The notes: generated by a model not told the origin, from the sequence alone. DNA of 8,565 bases from Deltaproteobacteria bacterium (GCA_005879205.1 VBLD01000140.1:1-8565), one strand, 5' to 3'. Counted from the first letter of the stretch, positions 1 to 7,292 are shown. Numbers and translations: made by a program.

Positions 1-138
1 ATTGCTGGTGATCTGGCAGAGTATCCGATCTCCCCGACCCCCCTCGGCCAGCACCACGGTCGGCCGCAACTTCGATTTCGAGAGGTCTGAGAAGGGGAAC
101 GGAACGAGGACTACCGAGCCCGCTGGAGATGTGCCCAT
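1..138 (-). CDS. MazF/PemK-family toxin, N-terminal part (runs off left edge)
   Basis: The first 46 codons of a type II toxin are open to the window edge with no stop. Known family role: MazF/PemK proteins are small endoribonucleases that cleave mRNA and are held inactive by the antitoxin encoded just upstream. The translation shows the family's N-terminal signature, VLVPFPFSDLSKSKLRP at residues 10-26, followed by TVVLAE and LCQITSN (residues 40-46). The Arg of KLRP and the Thr of ITSN lie where MazF active-site residues fall. The ATG start at 138 is chosen because GGAGGAGG (146-153) precedes it by 7 nt. The frame overlaps the antitoxin's 3' end by 28 nt, implying translational coupling. One oddity is that the usual Gly-Asp before the first beta strand is Gly-Ser here (residues 7-8), with a slightly long N-terminus. 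Family assignment is confident; activity is unknown because the C-terminal half is missing. Confidence 0.85.
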   Translation of the reverse strand, partial: MGTSPAGSVVLVPFPFSDLSKSKLRPTVVLAEGGRGDRILCQITSN

Positions 139-326
139 GCCGCATCCTCCTCCACCCGGTCCCAGTCGGCGGCGAGCGCTTGCTCGCTGAGGAGGGCGGT
201 CTCCGTAGCAGCGACGCCATCCTCAAGGATGATGACAACAGCCCGACGCGTCCCGCGAAGACGCACGGGCTCGTGCAGGCGAACGGTGCCGTCCGGTTCG
301 ATCGTGGCCTCGATCGCTTCGAGCAT
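111..326 (-). CDS. Antitoxin of a MazF/PemK-type toxin-antitoxin pair
   Basis: A complete 71-residue protein precedes the toxin on the same strand. It matches the small acidic antitoxin-like family often found next to MazF/PemK toxins. An N-terminal beta-rich part, IEATIEPDGTVRLHEPVRL, is followed by a hydrophobic RRAVVIILED strand. The acidic C-terminal tail ALLSEQALAADWDRVEEDAAWAHLQ (quoted in two parts: ALLSEQALAADWD, then RVEEDAAWAHLQ) would be the toxin-binding segment. The start at 326 is preferred over the in-frame ATG at 335: GGAGG (336-340) is 9 nt from the former and directly abuts the latter. Pairs of this type usually repress their own promoter; two inverted repeats upstream (360-373, 412-427) are possible operators. 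The neighbouring gene supports the assignment more strongly than any catalytic motif, since the protein has none. Confidence 0.8.
   Translation of the reverse strand: MLEAIEATIEPDGTVRLHEPVRLRGTRRAVVIILEDGVAATETALLSEQALAADWDRVEEDAAWAHLQRAR
146..153 (-). promoter_or_regulatory. Ribosome binding site of the MazF-like toxin
   Basis: Read on the minus strand this is GGAGGAGG, 7 nt before the ATG at 138. It lies inside the antitoxin coding region, so toxin translation probably depends on ribosomes reaching the end of the antitoxin gene. Confidence 0.65.
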
Positions 327-335
327 GGGACGCAT

Positions 336-340
336 CCTCC
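336..340 (-). promoter_or_regulatory. Ribosome binding site deciding the antitoxin start
   Basis: Read on the minus strand this is GGAGG. It lies 9 nt before the ATG at 326 and touches the ATG at 335, so the downstream ATG is the more plausible initiation codon. Confidence 0.6.
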
Positions 341-359
341 GAAGTGCCAGTCTACATGA

Positions 360-427
360 GGCCCCTGGGGGCCGGTAGCTCTGGAGAGGCGGAGTCGCGG
401 AGCCTGGCCGAGACCCGGGCTCGGGTC
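360..427. repeat. Two short inverted repeats upstream of the antitoxin
   Basis: GGCCCCTGGGGGCC (360-373) is a near-perfect palindrome about 34 nt upstream of the antitoxin ATG. GACCCGGGCTCGGGTC (412-427) has two 6-nt arms around GGCT. In this position they could be autoregulatory operator sites of the toxin-antitoxin operon. No convincing -10/-35 pair was found around them on the minus strand, and such palindromes are common by chance in GC-rich DNA. Confidence 0.3.
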
Positions 428-1003
428 GGGAGGATGGTTGGAAGAGCGACGGGACCGAGGAACCCTCGGGCGGGCAGACGGCCGCGCCAACAAGATCGCG
501 CCCCGTCATTTGTCGCAATCGCCAGGAAGTGCTCCACCCTGACCCGGTATCCGAGCCTGTCCGTTCTCCGCGGACGACTGAGACATGACCTTAGAGGCCT
601 TGGAGTCGTAGACCCGCCGTCCCCGCTCGCGTCAGGCGTGGACTCCGAGCCAGCTGAAGCTTGGGGATTGCGACAGCGTGTCGTGATCCTTCACCAAGGG
701 AATCTCCGGTGGATCCCCGGTCGCGGCGCTCACGATACGGGGCTGCCCCAAAGCGCTCGTACTCGTGCCCGACACGACGCTCCAGGACGCCCGCGTCAAT
801 ACCGCCGCAATGATTGCGCCCGACACACCTCGCACACGCAGTCGCAAAGCCACCCCGCCCTGCTCGTGCGCCACGGCAAGCGTCGAGGGCGCGCCGCCGC
901 TCGGACACGCACGCCCCGTAGAACAGGCCGGCAACGTGACGCAGCTCCCGTCGACACTCCGGGCTCCGCCGTGCGAGCGGCGCGCCCGCCACTACCGGCG
1001 CAT

Positions 1004-1070
1004 GCCGGCGCCGAAGGCGATCCGGCCGCCTACGGTCCGGGGACATCGGAGCAGAGCAGCGCGCGAGCAG
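1004..1070. repeat. Imperfect GC-rich direct repeat, copy A
   Basis: It begins GCCGGCGCCGAAGGCG, continues through CCGGCCG, GGTCCGGGG and CATCGGAG, and ends GCAGCGCGCGAGCA. The same blocks occur in the same order in 1150-1226, with small indels between them. The shared 16-nt opening block is identical in both copies. Confidence 0.65.
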
Positions 1071-1101
1071 CTCCCGAACCCCTCGGATCGAAACACGCGC
1101 A

Positions 1102-1118
1102 GCGCGGCTCCGCCGCGC
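1102..1118. repeat. Perfect 7-bp GC hairpin between the two repeat copies
   Basis: GCGCGGC (1102-1108), loop TCC, then GCCGCGC (1112-1118). It is a strong stem with no T-run on either side, so it does not look like an intrinsic terminator. Its role is unknown. Confidence 0.4.
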
Positions 1119-1149
1119 GAGGCGCCCGCGCCGCCAAGACTCACCGGAG

Positions 1150-1226
1150 GCCGGCGCCGAAGGCGCCGCGCCGGCCGACGGGGTCCGGGGGCATCGGAGG
1201 AGCGCAGCGCGCGCAGCGCGCGAGCA
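1150..1226. repeat. Imperfect GC-rich direct repeat, copy B
   Basis: This is the second copy of the element at 1004-1070, about 10 nt longer because of small insertions, including a duplicated GCGCAGCGC-type block. It ends just before the promoter region of the kdsB operon. It may belong to a dispersed intergenic repeat family of this genome, but one window cannot show that. Confidence 0.65.
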
Positions 1227-1243
1227 CCGCACGGGCCCCCGGA
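1184..1243. repeat. 9-bp inverted repeat immediately upstream of the kdsB promoter
   Basis: TCCGGGGGC (1184-1192) is matched exactly by GCCCCCGGA (1235-1243), enclosing a 42-nt GC-rich segment with alternating GCGC blocks. It could form a large stem-loop ending one base before the palindrome over the -35 box. No T-tract follows on the plus strand, so a terminator role is unlikely. Confidence 0.4.
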
Positions 1244-1253
1244 GTCAATTGAC
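1244..1253. promoter_or_regulatory. Perfect 10-bp palindrome overlapping the -35 box (possible operator)
   Basis: GTCAATTGAC is its own reverse complement, is AT-rich at its centre, and covers the first five bases of the TTGACA -35 element. Position and symmetry would suit a dimeric repressor blocking RNA polymerase. Binding by any protein is inference. Confidence 0.35.
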
Positions 1254-1278
1254 ACGACCAATCACGCCCTCTTATAGT
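1249..1278 (+). promoter_or_regulatory. Sigma70-type promoter of the kdsB-pyrG-kdsA-kdsD operon
   Basis: A perfect TTGACA -35 box (1249-1254), an 18-nt spacer, and TATAGT (1273-1278), which matches five of six bases of the -10 consensus. It lies in a locally AT-richer island of otherwise very GC-rich DNA and points into the operon. The predicted start of transcription is near 1285, giving a leader of about 94 nt before the kdsB ATG. Confidence 0.8.
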
Positions 1279-1331
1279 GAAATCCCGTAGCCGGTCCCGG
1301 TGGTTCGATCGAGTGCCGCGCCGCTTCGCGC

Positions 1332-1378
1332 GTCGAGGCCAGCTTCGTACTCCGGCCTCGGCTGCGGTTTTTCATTTT
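1332..1378 (+). promoter_or_regulatory. Leader hairpin and U-rich tract directly before kdsB
   Basis: In the predicted leader, CGAGGCC (1334-1340) pairs with GGCCTCG (1354-1360) around a 13-nt loop, and one or two more pairs are possible outside. A run of five T (1368-1372), then CA and four T (1375-1378), follows and abuts the ATG. It resembles a terminator or attenuator, but the T-run starts about 7 nt after the stem, later than in classical terminators. No Shine-Dalgarno sequence precedes the ATG, so the U-rich stretch may instead aid translation initiation. Function is inferred. Confidence 0.4.
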
Positions 1379-2130
1379 ATGGACGTGCGCGCCGTGGCGG
1401 TCATCCCAGCTCGGTATCAGTCGAGCCGCCTCCCGGGAAAGGCGCTCGCACTGATCGCCGGACGGCCCATGATCTGCCACGTCGCCGAGCGCACCCGGCG
1501 CGCGCGCGGCCTCGGGCGGGTCATCGTCGCCACGGACGACCCGCGCATCCGCGACGCCGTGCTGCCGCTCGGCGTGGAGGTGGCGATGACGCGGCCCGAC
1601 CACCCGACCGGGACGGACCGGCTGGCCGAGGTCGCGGCCCGTCTCGAGGCCGAGGTCGTGGTGAACGTGCAGGGCGACCTGCCCTTCGTCGAGCCCGCCA
1701 TGGTCGAGCGCCTGGTCGCGCGCCTCGCCGCCGACGCCACGCTGCCCATGGCGACGCTCGCCATACCCATCCGCGACGAGGCCGACTGGCGCTCGCCGCA
1801 CGTGGTGAAGGTGGTGGCGAGCGGCGAGGGGCGGGCACTCTACTTCTCGCGGAGCCCGATCCCGCACGACCGCGACGGCGCGCGGTCCGCCGGCGACCCG
1901 TTCGGGCTCCGGCACATCGGCATGTACGCGTTCCGGCGCGACGTGCTGCTGCGGCTCGCGGCGCTGCCGCCGTCGCCGCTCGAGCGCCGCGAGCAGCTCG
2001 AGCAGCTGCGGGCGCTCGAGCACGGGATCGCGATCGGCGTGGTCGCGTGGGAGCAAACCGAGCCGCTCGTCGAGGTCGACACCCAGGCCGACCTCGACCG
2101 GGCGCGGGCCATGGTGGACGGGGGCGGTCG

Positions 2131-2134
<4 letters not shown>
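1379..2134 (+). CDS. kdsB: 3-deoxy-manno-octulosonate cytidylyltransferase (CMP-Kdo synthetase)
   Basis: KdsB activates Kdo with CTP to CMP-Kdo, the donor for the inner core of LPS; it acts in the cytosol. The 251-residue product has the family's usual length. Visible motifs are IPARYQSSRLPGK (9-21, nucleotide-binding loop), ATDDPRI (51-57), DHPTGTDRLAEV (74-85), NVQGDLP (96-102, carrying the metal-binding Asp100), YFSRSPIP (155-162), LRHIGMYAFRRD (177-188), LERREQLEQLR (201-211) and VDTQADLDRAR (233-243). The start at ATG 1379 puts the beta strand AVAVIPARY at the N-terminus, as in the family. The open frame extends further upstream but would begin before the predicted transcription start. 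No Shine-Dalgarno is visible. The motif usually written NVQGDEP has Leu in place of Glu (residue 101). The stop overlaps the pyrG start (ATGA). Confidence 0.95.
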
Positions 2135-3794
<1,660 letters not shown>

Positions 3795-3795
<1 letters not shown>

Positions 3796-4619
3796 TGGCA
3801 ACGCGGCGGGTCCGCGCCGGGACGGTCGAGATCGGGGGCGGCGCGCCGCTCGTGCTGATCGCGGGCCCCTGCGTCATCGAGTCGCGGGAGGCGGCGTTGC
3901 GCCACGCCGAGCGTCTCGCCGACCTCGCCGCGCGCGCCGGCCTGCCGCTCGTCTACAAGTCGTCCTTCGACAAGGCCAACCGGACCGCGCTCGCGTCATT
4001 CCGGGGTATGGGTCTCCACGAGGGCCTCGCCATCCTCGCCGAGGTGCGCCGCACGACCGGCCTTCCCGTCCTGACCGACGTGCACGAGAAGGAGCAGATC
4101 GCCGCGGTCGCGGAGGTGGTGGACGTGCTGCAGACGCCCGCCTTCCTCTGCCGGCAGACGGACTTCATCGTCGCCGTCGCGGCCGCGGGCCGGCCCGTCA
4201 ACCTGAAGAAGGGCCAGTTCCTCTCGCCCTGGGAGATGGAGCAGGTGGTCGCCAAGGCGCGCTCGACCGGCAACCAGGATCTGCTCGTCTGCGAGCGCGG
4301 CTTCACCTTCGGCTACAACAACCTGGTGGCGGACTTCCGCGCGCTCCCCGTGCTCGCCGCCACCGGCTGCCCGGTCGTGTTCGACGCCACGCACAGCGTG
4401 CAGCAACCGGGCGGGCAGGGCACGGCCTCGGGCGGCGACCGTCGCTTCGTCGCGCCGCTGGCGCGGGCGGCGGTGGGGGCGGGCGTCGACGCGGTCTTCA
4501 TGGAAGTGCACGAGGACCCGAGCCGCGCCCGCTCCGACGGAGCCACGAGCGTGCCGCTCGCCGAGCTGCCCGCGCTGCTCGCCCAGCTGGTGGCAATCGA
4601 CCGCGCGGTGCGGGCGTGA
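3795..4619 (+). CDS. kdsA: 3-deoxy-8-phosphooctulonate synthase (Kdo-8-P synthase), metal-dependent type
   Basis: KdsA condenses arabinose-5-phosphate with phosphoenolpyruvate to Kdo-8-phosphate in the cytosol. The 274-residue product fits the TIM-barrel family. Motifs: LIAGPCVIESRE (21-32), YKSSFDKANRT (54-64, PEP and A5P contacts), GLPVLTDVHE (89-98), QTPAFLCRQTDF (113-124), NLKKGQFLSPWEM (136-148), ERGFTFGYNNLV (167-178), FDATHSVQQPGG (196-207), FMEVHEDP (235-242) and ARSDGAT (245-251). Cys26 in GPCVIES stands where the E. coli metal-independent enzyme has Asn. With His200, Glu237 and Asp248 it completes the metal site of the Aquifex-type class, so this enzyme is inferred to need a divalent metal. 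The GTG start overlaps the pyrG TAG by one base (TAGTG), and the translation begins at the usual distance before the first strand. kdsD follows after 4 nt. Confidence 0.96.
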
Positions 4620-4623
4620 GGCG

Positions 4624-5592
4624 ATGACGCGCGAACGGCTCGAGCGGGCCCGGCGCGTCCTCGACGTCGAGGCACACGCGCTCACCGCCATCCGGGACCG
4701 CCTCGACGCCCGTTTCACGCACGCCCTCGACCTGCTCCTCGCCTGCCGCGGCAAGGTCGTCGTCACGGGCGTCGGCAAGTCGGGCATCGTCTGCCGGAAG
4801 ATCGCCGCGACGCTCGCCTCGACCGGCACCCCGGCCTTCTTCCTGCACGCCGCCGAGGGCAGCCACGGCGACGTCGGCACGCTCGTCCGGGGCGACGTCC
4901 TGCTCGCCGTGTCGAACAGCGGCGAGAGCGAGGAGGTGCTGCGCCTCCTCCCGGTCGCCCGCCGCTTCGGCATCCCGCTGGTGGCGATCTCCGGCGATCC
5001 CGACTCCACGCTCGCGCGCCAGGCCGACGTGGCGCTCGACGTGAGCGTCGCCGTCGAGGCGTGCCCGCTCGGGCTCGCGCCCACCACCAGCACGACCGCG
5101 GCCATGGCGGTCGGCGACGCGCTGGCGCTCACCCTGCTCGAGGAGCGGGGCTTCTCGGCCGAGGACTTCGCGCTCCTCCACCCGGGTGGCGCGCTCGGCC
5201 GGCGGCTGACGCGCGTGGAAGACCTGATGCACCGGGGCGACGCCATGCCGCTGGTCGCCGAGGACACGCCCTTCAAGGACACGCTCGTCGAGATCACCTC
5301 GAAGCGCCTCGGCGTGACCGGCGTGCTGAGCGCCACCGGCGCGCTCGCCGGCATCATCACCGACGGCGACCTGCGCCGGGTTCTCGAGCACACCGAGGAC
5401 CCGCGCCGCTTGAGAGCCCGCGATCTGATGACGACGTCTCCCAAGACCATCGCCGGTGGCGCGCTCGCCGCCGAGGCGGTGGCGCTCATGGAGCGGCACG
5501 CGATCACTTCGCTCTTCATCCTCGGCGACGGCTCCCGGCGGCCCGCGGGCGTGATCCACCTGCACGACCTGCTGCGCGCCGGCATCGTGTGA
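4624..5592 (+). CDS. kdsD: Arabinose-5-phosphate isomerase (KpsF/GutQ family, SIS plus two CBS domains)
   Basis: KdsD converts ribulose-5-phosphate to arabinose-5-phosphate, the sugar substrate of the KdsA enzyme encoded just upstream. The 322-residue product has the standard layout. The SIS domain (about 35-170) shows VTGVGKSGIVCRKIA (47-61), AAEGSHGDVG (76-85), SNSGESEEV (97-105) and GLAPTTSTTA (150-159). The conserved linker HPGGALGRRL (186-195) follows, then two CBS domains (about 200-258 and 265-320), the first with VTGVLSATGALAGIITDGDLRR (231-252, quoted here as VTGVLS then AGIITDGDLRR) and the second with ITSLFILGD and GVIHLHDLLRAGIV. The ATG is 4 nt after the kdsA stop with GAGG (4618-4621) just ahead, a very short spacing that suggests reinitiation. 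The TGA overlaps the GTG of the next gene. Confidence 0.96.
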   Translation: MTRERLERARRVLDVEAHALTAIRDRLDARFTHALDLLLACRGKVVVTGVGKSGIVCRKIAATLASTGTPAFFLHAAEGSHGDVGTLVRGDVLLAVSNSGESEEVLRLLPVARRFGIPLVAISGDPDSTLARQADVALDVSVAVEACPLGLAPTTSTTAAMAVGDALALTLLEERGFSAEDFALLHPGGALGRRLTRVEDLMHRGDAMPLVAEDTPFKDTLVEITSKRLGVTGVLSATGALAGIITDGDLRRVLEHTEDPRRLRARDLMTTSPKTIAGGALAAEAVALMERHAITSLFILGDGSRRPAGVIHLHDLLRAGIV

Positions 5593-6509
5593 AGGCCAGC
5601 CGCTCGCCCTGGCGCCGGCTCCGTCGCGCGACGCGCGGCCCACGCAATGCGCTGCTCGCCCGCACGATTGAGGGCGCCGGCCGGGCACTCGGCGGCCTGC
5701 CGCCGTTCCTCGGGCTCGGCGTCGGGCGCGCGCTCGGCCGGGCGGCGTATCTCGTCCTGGCCCGCCCGCGGCGCCTCGCCATCGAGCACCTCGGGGTCGC
5801 GTTCCCGGAGCTCGACGTCGGCGCCCGTCGCTGCCTCGCCCGCTCGACGTTCCGCCACGCCGGCGAATCGTTCGCCGAGCTCGCGCTCTGGCCGCAGCTC
5901 GCCGCGCAACCGGAGTACGTGATCGTCGAGGGCCTGGCGGCCCTCGACGCCGCCGTCGGGGCCGGCAAAGGCTGCATCGCCGTCGCGGCCCACGTCGGCA
6001 ACTGGGAGCTCCTGGCCGCGACGATCGCGCATCGCGGCTATCCGCTCACGGTGGTCGCGCGGCGCGTGCACGAGGAGCGCTTCCATCATCTGATCGCTCG
6101 CTTCCGGACCGGGGCCGGCATCGAGATCGTGCTCCGTGAGGATGCGCGCTTCTGGCACTCCGTGCGCGACGCGCTCCGGCGCGGCCGCATCGTGGCGCTG
6201 CTCATCGACCAGGACACACGCGGCGCCGGCGTGTTCGTGCCGTTCTTCGGCCGCCCCGCGCACACGCCGCCGGGGGCGGCCCTTCTCGCGCTGCGCGGCC
6301 GGGTGCCCGTGATCACGGCCTTCATCCAGCGCCGCCCGGGCGGAGGGCATTTGATCCGCATGGCGGCGGTACCGCTCGGCGAGGGAAACGGGCGCGGGCG
6401 CGTGACCGAGCTCACCGCGCGCTTCACCGCCGCCATCGAAGGGCAGATCCGGAGAGCCCCGGCCGAGTGGGTGTGGTGGCACGAGCGGTGGCGGCAGCGG
6501 CCGGCGTGA
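5589..6509 (+). CDS. LpxL/HtrB-family lipid A acyltransferase
   Basis: This is a Kdo2-lipid A late-acyltransferase-type protein, predicted to add a secondary acyl chain to lipid A at the inner-membrane cytoplasmic face. The 306-residue product shows the catalytic HX4E motif AHVGNWE (His135, Glu140), the segment ALLIDQDTRGAGVFVPFFG (203-221), the conserved AHTPPGAALLALR (224-236), and the C-terminal signature PAEWVWWHERWRQRP (291-305). The hydrophobic N-terminus (about 36-58) probably anchors it, without a clear single helix. The GTG start (5589) overlaps the kdsD stop (GTGA), which fixes its place in the operon and supports the assignment. It stands where related clusters usually carry kdsC. 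Which lauroyl/myristoyl paralogue it is cannot be decided, because family members differ in acyl-chain and site specificity; a non-lipid-A member is possible. Confidence 0.88.
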   Translation: MKASRSPWRRLRRATRGPRNALLARTIEGAGRALGGLPPFLGLGVGRALGRAAYLVLARPRRLAIEHLGVAFPELDVGARRCLARSTFRHAGESFAELALWPQLAAQPEYVIVEGLAALDAAVGAGKGCIAVAAHVGNWELLAATIAHRGYPLTVVARRVHEERFHHLIARFRTGAGIEIVLREDARFWHSVRDALRRGRIVALLIDQDTRGAGVFVPFFGRPAHTPPGAALLALRGRVPVITAFIQRRPGGGHLIRMAAVPLGEGNGRGRVTELTARFTAAIEGQIRRAPAEWVWWHERWRQRPA

Positions 6510-6538
6510 ACGTCGCCGTGGGGCGATGACGGCCGGAG
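6510..6538. other. Short convergent spacer
   Basis: 29 nt between the acyltransferase stop and the stop of the minus-strand remnant. No hairpin with a T-run is visible, so no intrinsic terminator can be called for the operon here. Confidence 0.4.
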
Positions 6539-6655
6539 CTAGACGCCCCTCCGACGGGCCACGACGAGCTCCACCGCTCCGTCGCCGAGCGTCTCGACGA
6601 TGTCGAGCCCCGCGCTCGCCAGCGCGCGTCGCAGGCCTCCCGGCGGGAAGGGCCG
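6539..6655 (-). pseudogene. C-terminal remnant of a probable SAM-dependent methyltransferase
   Basis: Minus-strand frame ending in TAG (6539-6541). Its last 37 or so residues read FPPGGLRRALASAGLD, IVETLGDGAVELVVARR. This is the typical end of class I SAM-dependent methyltransferases, where a helix 'LRRALASAGL' precedes a final strand pair closing with 'VARR'. Upstream of about 6655 the same frame becomes Arg/Pro-rich sequence antisense to the neighbouring fragment and loses family character. So only the 3' end of the gene seems to remain, with no start and no catalytic GxGxG motif. The assignment rests on a short segment and is tentative; the coding strand and truncation are more secure than the exact family. 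Confidence 0.4.
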
Positions 6656-6672
6656 GCGGGCCGTTGCGGCTC

Positions 6673-7201
6673 GCGACGGTGGAGGGGCAGTACCCGCTGC
6701 TGCCGTGGCTCGCGGTCTACGTGGGGGGGTTCGTCGCCGGCGGCGACAGTGCGTTCGCTCGCGCAGCTCGCGCTCGCGATGGTGGCCGTCGGCGGCGTCG
6801 CGTGCAGCTTCGAGCTTTCGGGGGCCGTCCACCCGGTGCTCGCCCGGGCGTTCCGGCTGCCGGTCCCGTACTTCCCCGCATCGGTGACGATCATCCTGCT
6901 CCTTCTCGGCACCACGCTGCTCGCCGTGAGCCTGGCCGCCTGGCGCGAGGTCCGCCGACCGCTCGCGCCGACGCACGTCCTCGTCGCGCTCGGCCGTGCG
7001 TCGCTCACCGTCTTCGTGGTGCACGTGTGGCTCTTCCGCGAGGCGGGTCCTCGACTGGGATTGTGGCGGACGCTCTCGCCGGGCGCGACGCTGGTGGCGA
7101 TCGGACTCGTCGGTGCCGCGGCGACGGGACTCGCCTGTCGCTGGCAGCGCGTTCAATACCGTTACGGGGCCGAGTGGCTGGTGCGCAAGCTCGCCGGGTG
7201 A
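6673..7201 (+). pseudogene. Frameshifted C-terminal remnant of a membrane acyltransferase-like protein (DUF1624/HGSNAT- or YeiB-like)
   Basis: The frame at 6673-6745 encodes TVEGQYPLLPWLAVYVGGFVAGG, shown here as QYPLLPWLAV and YVGGFVAGG, a membrane segment of the kind seen in heparan-glucosaminide N-acetyltransferase-like proteins. It continues one frame later, from about 6749 to the TGA at 7201. That part holds four hydrophobic segments (for example SLAQLALAMVAVGG, VTIILLLLGTTLLAVSLAAW, ASLTVFVVHVWLF) and ends GAEWLVRKLAG, which resembles the 'EWLxR' ending of this superfamily. One base too many lies between about 6723 and 6760; a run of seven G (6723-6729) is one candidate site. No N-terminal half with the catalytic His is present. 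Alternatively, the GTG at 6749 could start a 150-residue protein, but without the first segment that looks like decay. Exact family is moderately uncertain. Confidence 0.5.
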
Positions 7202-7292
7202 CGCGCTACCGGACGCGGGGGAGGGTTTTTACCTTTACTCGCTTTCGAACCCGTGGTACCACTGCGTGCGACCTCGAACCTCTCGGGAGCGC
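7202..7292 (+). promoter_or_regulatory. Leader region of lptC with possible promoter and palindrome
   Basis: 91 nt with a T-rich stretch (GTTTTTACCTTTACT, 7225-7239) that stands out from the GC-rich surroundings. A weak sigma70 pair can be drawn: TTTACT (7234-7239), 17-nt spacer, TACCAC (7257-7262). The latter lies in a perfect palindrome GTGGTACCAC (7253-7262). Since 783 nt and two gene remnants separate lptC from the upstream operon, a local promoter is plausible. The match to consensus is poor. Confidence 0.3.

Larger units (their letters stand above)
341..1243. other. Gene-free region between the toxin-antitoxin pair and the kdsB operon
   Basis: About 0.9 kb without a recognisable gene. 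Open frames cross it on both strands, the longest on plus at 344-1252 and on minus at 591-1232. Their translations are dominated by Arg, Ala, Pro and Ser, match no family I know, and lack convincing ribosome binding sites. No tRNA or rRNA signature was seen. A plus-strand frame around 687-960 and a minus-strand frame around 632-850 are less compositionally skewed, so a decayed gene is possible but not demonstrable. The right third (about 1000-1243) holds GC-rich direct repeats and hairpins listed separately. Confidence 0.55.

Noticed and set aside
632..850. Minus-strand frame with VRGVSGAIIAAVLTRASW as a possible secreted protein N-terminus
   Set aside because: The hydrophobic stretch vaguely resembles a signal peptide, but there is no clear start codon with a ribosome binding site, no known family, and a mixed-codon pattern unlike the real genes here.
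341..1243. CRISPR array or tRNA in the non-coding region
   Set aside because: Only two diverged repeat copies exist, with unequal internal indels and no regular spacers. No cloverleaf or T-loop consensus was seen.
344..1252. 302-codon plus-strand open frame in the gene-free region, and the opposing 213-codon minus frame (591-1232)
   Set aside because: Arg/Ala/Pro-rich, no recognisable domain, no convincing ribosome binding site, and both run through the GC-rich repeats. Neither is supported as a gene.
1277..1378. Upstream GTG start for kdsB giving a 285-residue protein
   Set aside because: The GTG lies inside the predicted -10 box, before the likely transcription start, and the extra 34 residues are not part of the KdsB family fold.
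3996..6482. Very long minus-strand open frame (828 codons) opposite kdsA, kdsD and the acyltransferase
   Set aside because: Antisense to three recognised genes, with low-complexity Arg/Ala/Ser-rich translation and no domain. It is an effect of high GC, which makes stop codons rare.
6723..6729. Programmed frameshifting at the seven-G run
   Set aside because: The protein already lacks its N-terminal half and no known recoding signal surrounds the run, so decay or a sequencing error is simpler.
6996..7292. Upstream extension of the lptC frame
   Set aside because: The extra residues are an off-frame reading of the membrane-protein remnant. The LptC anchor begins right after the ATG at 7293.
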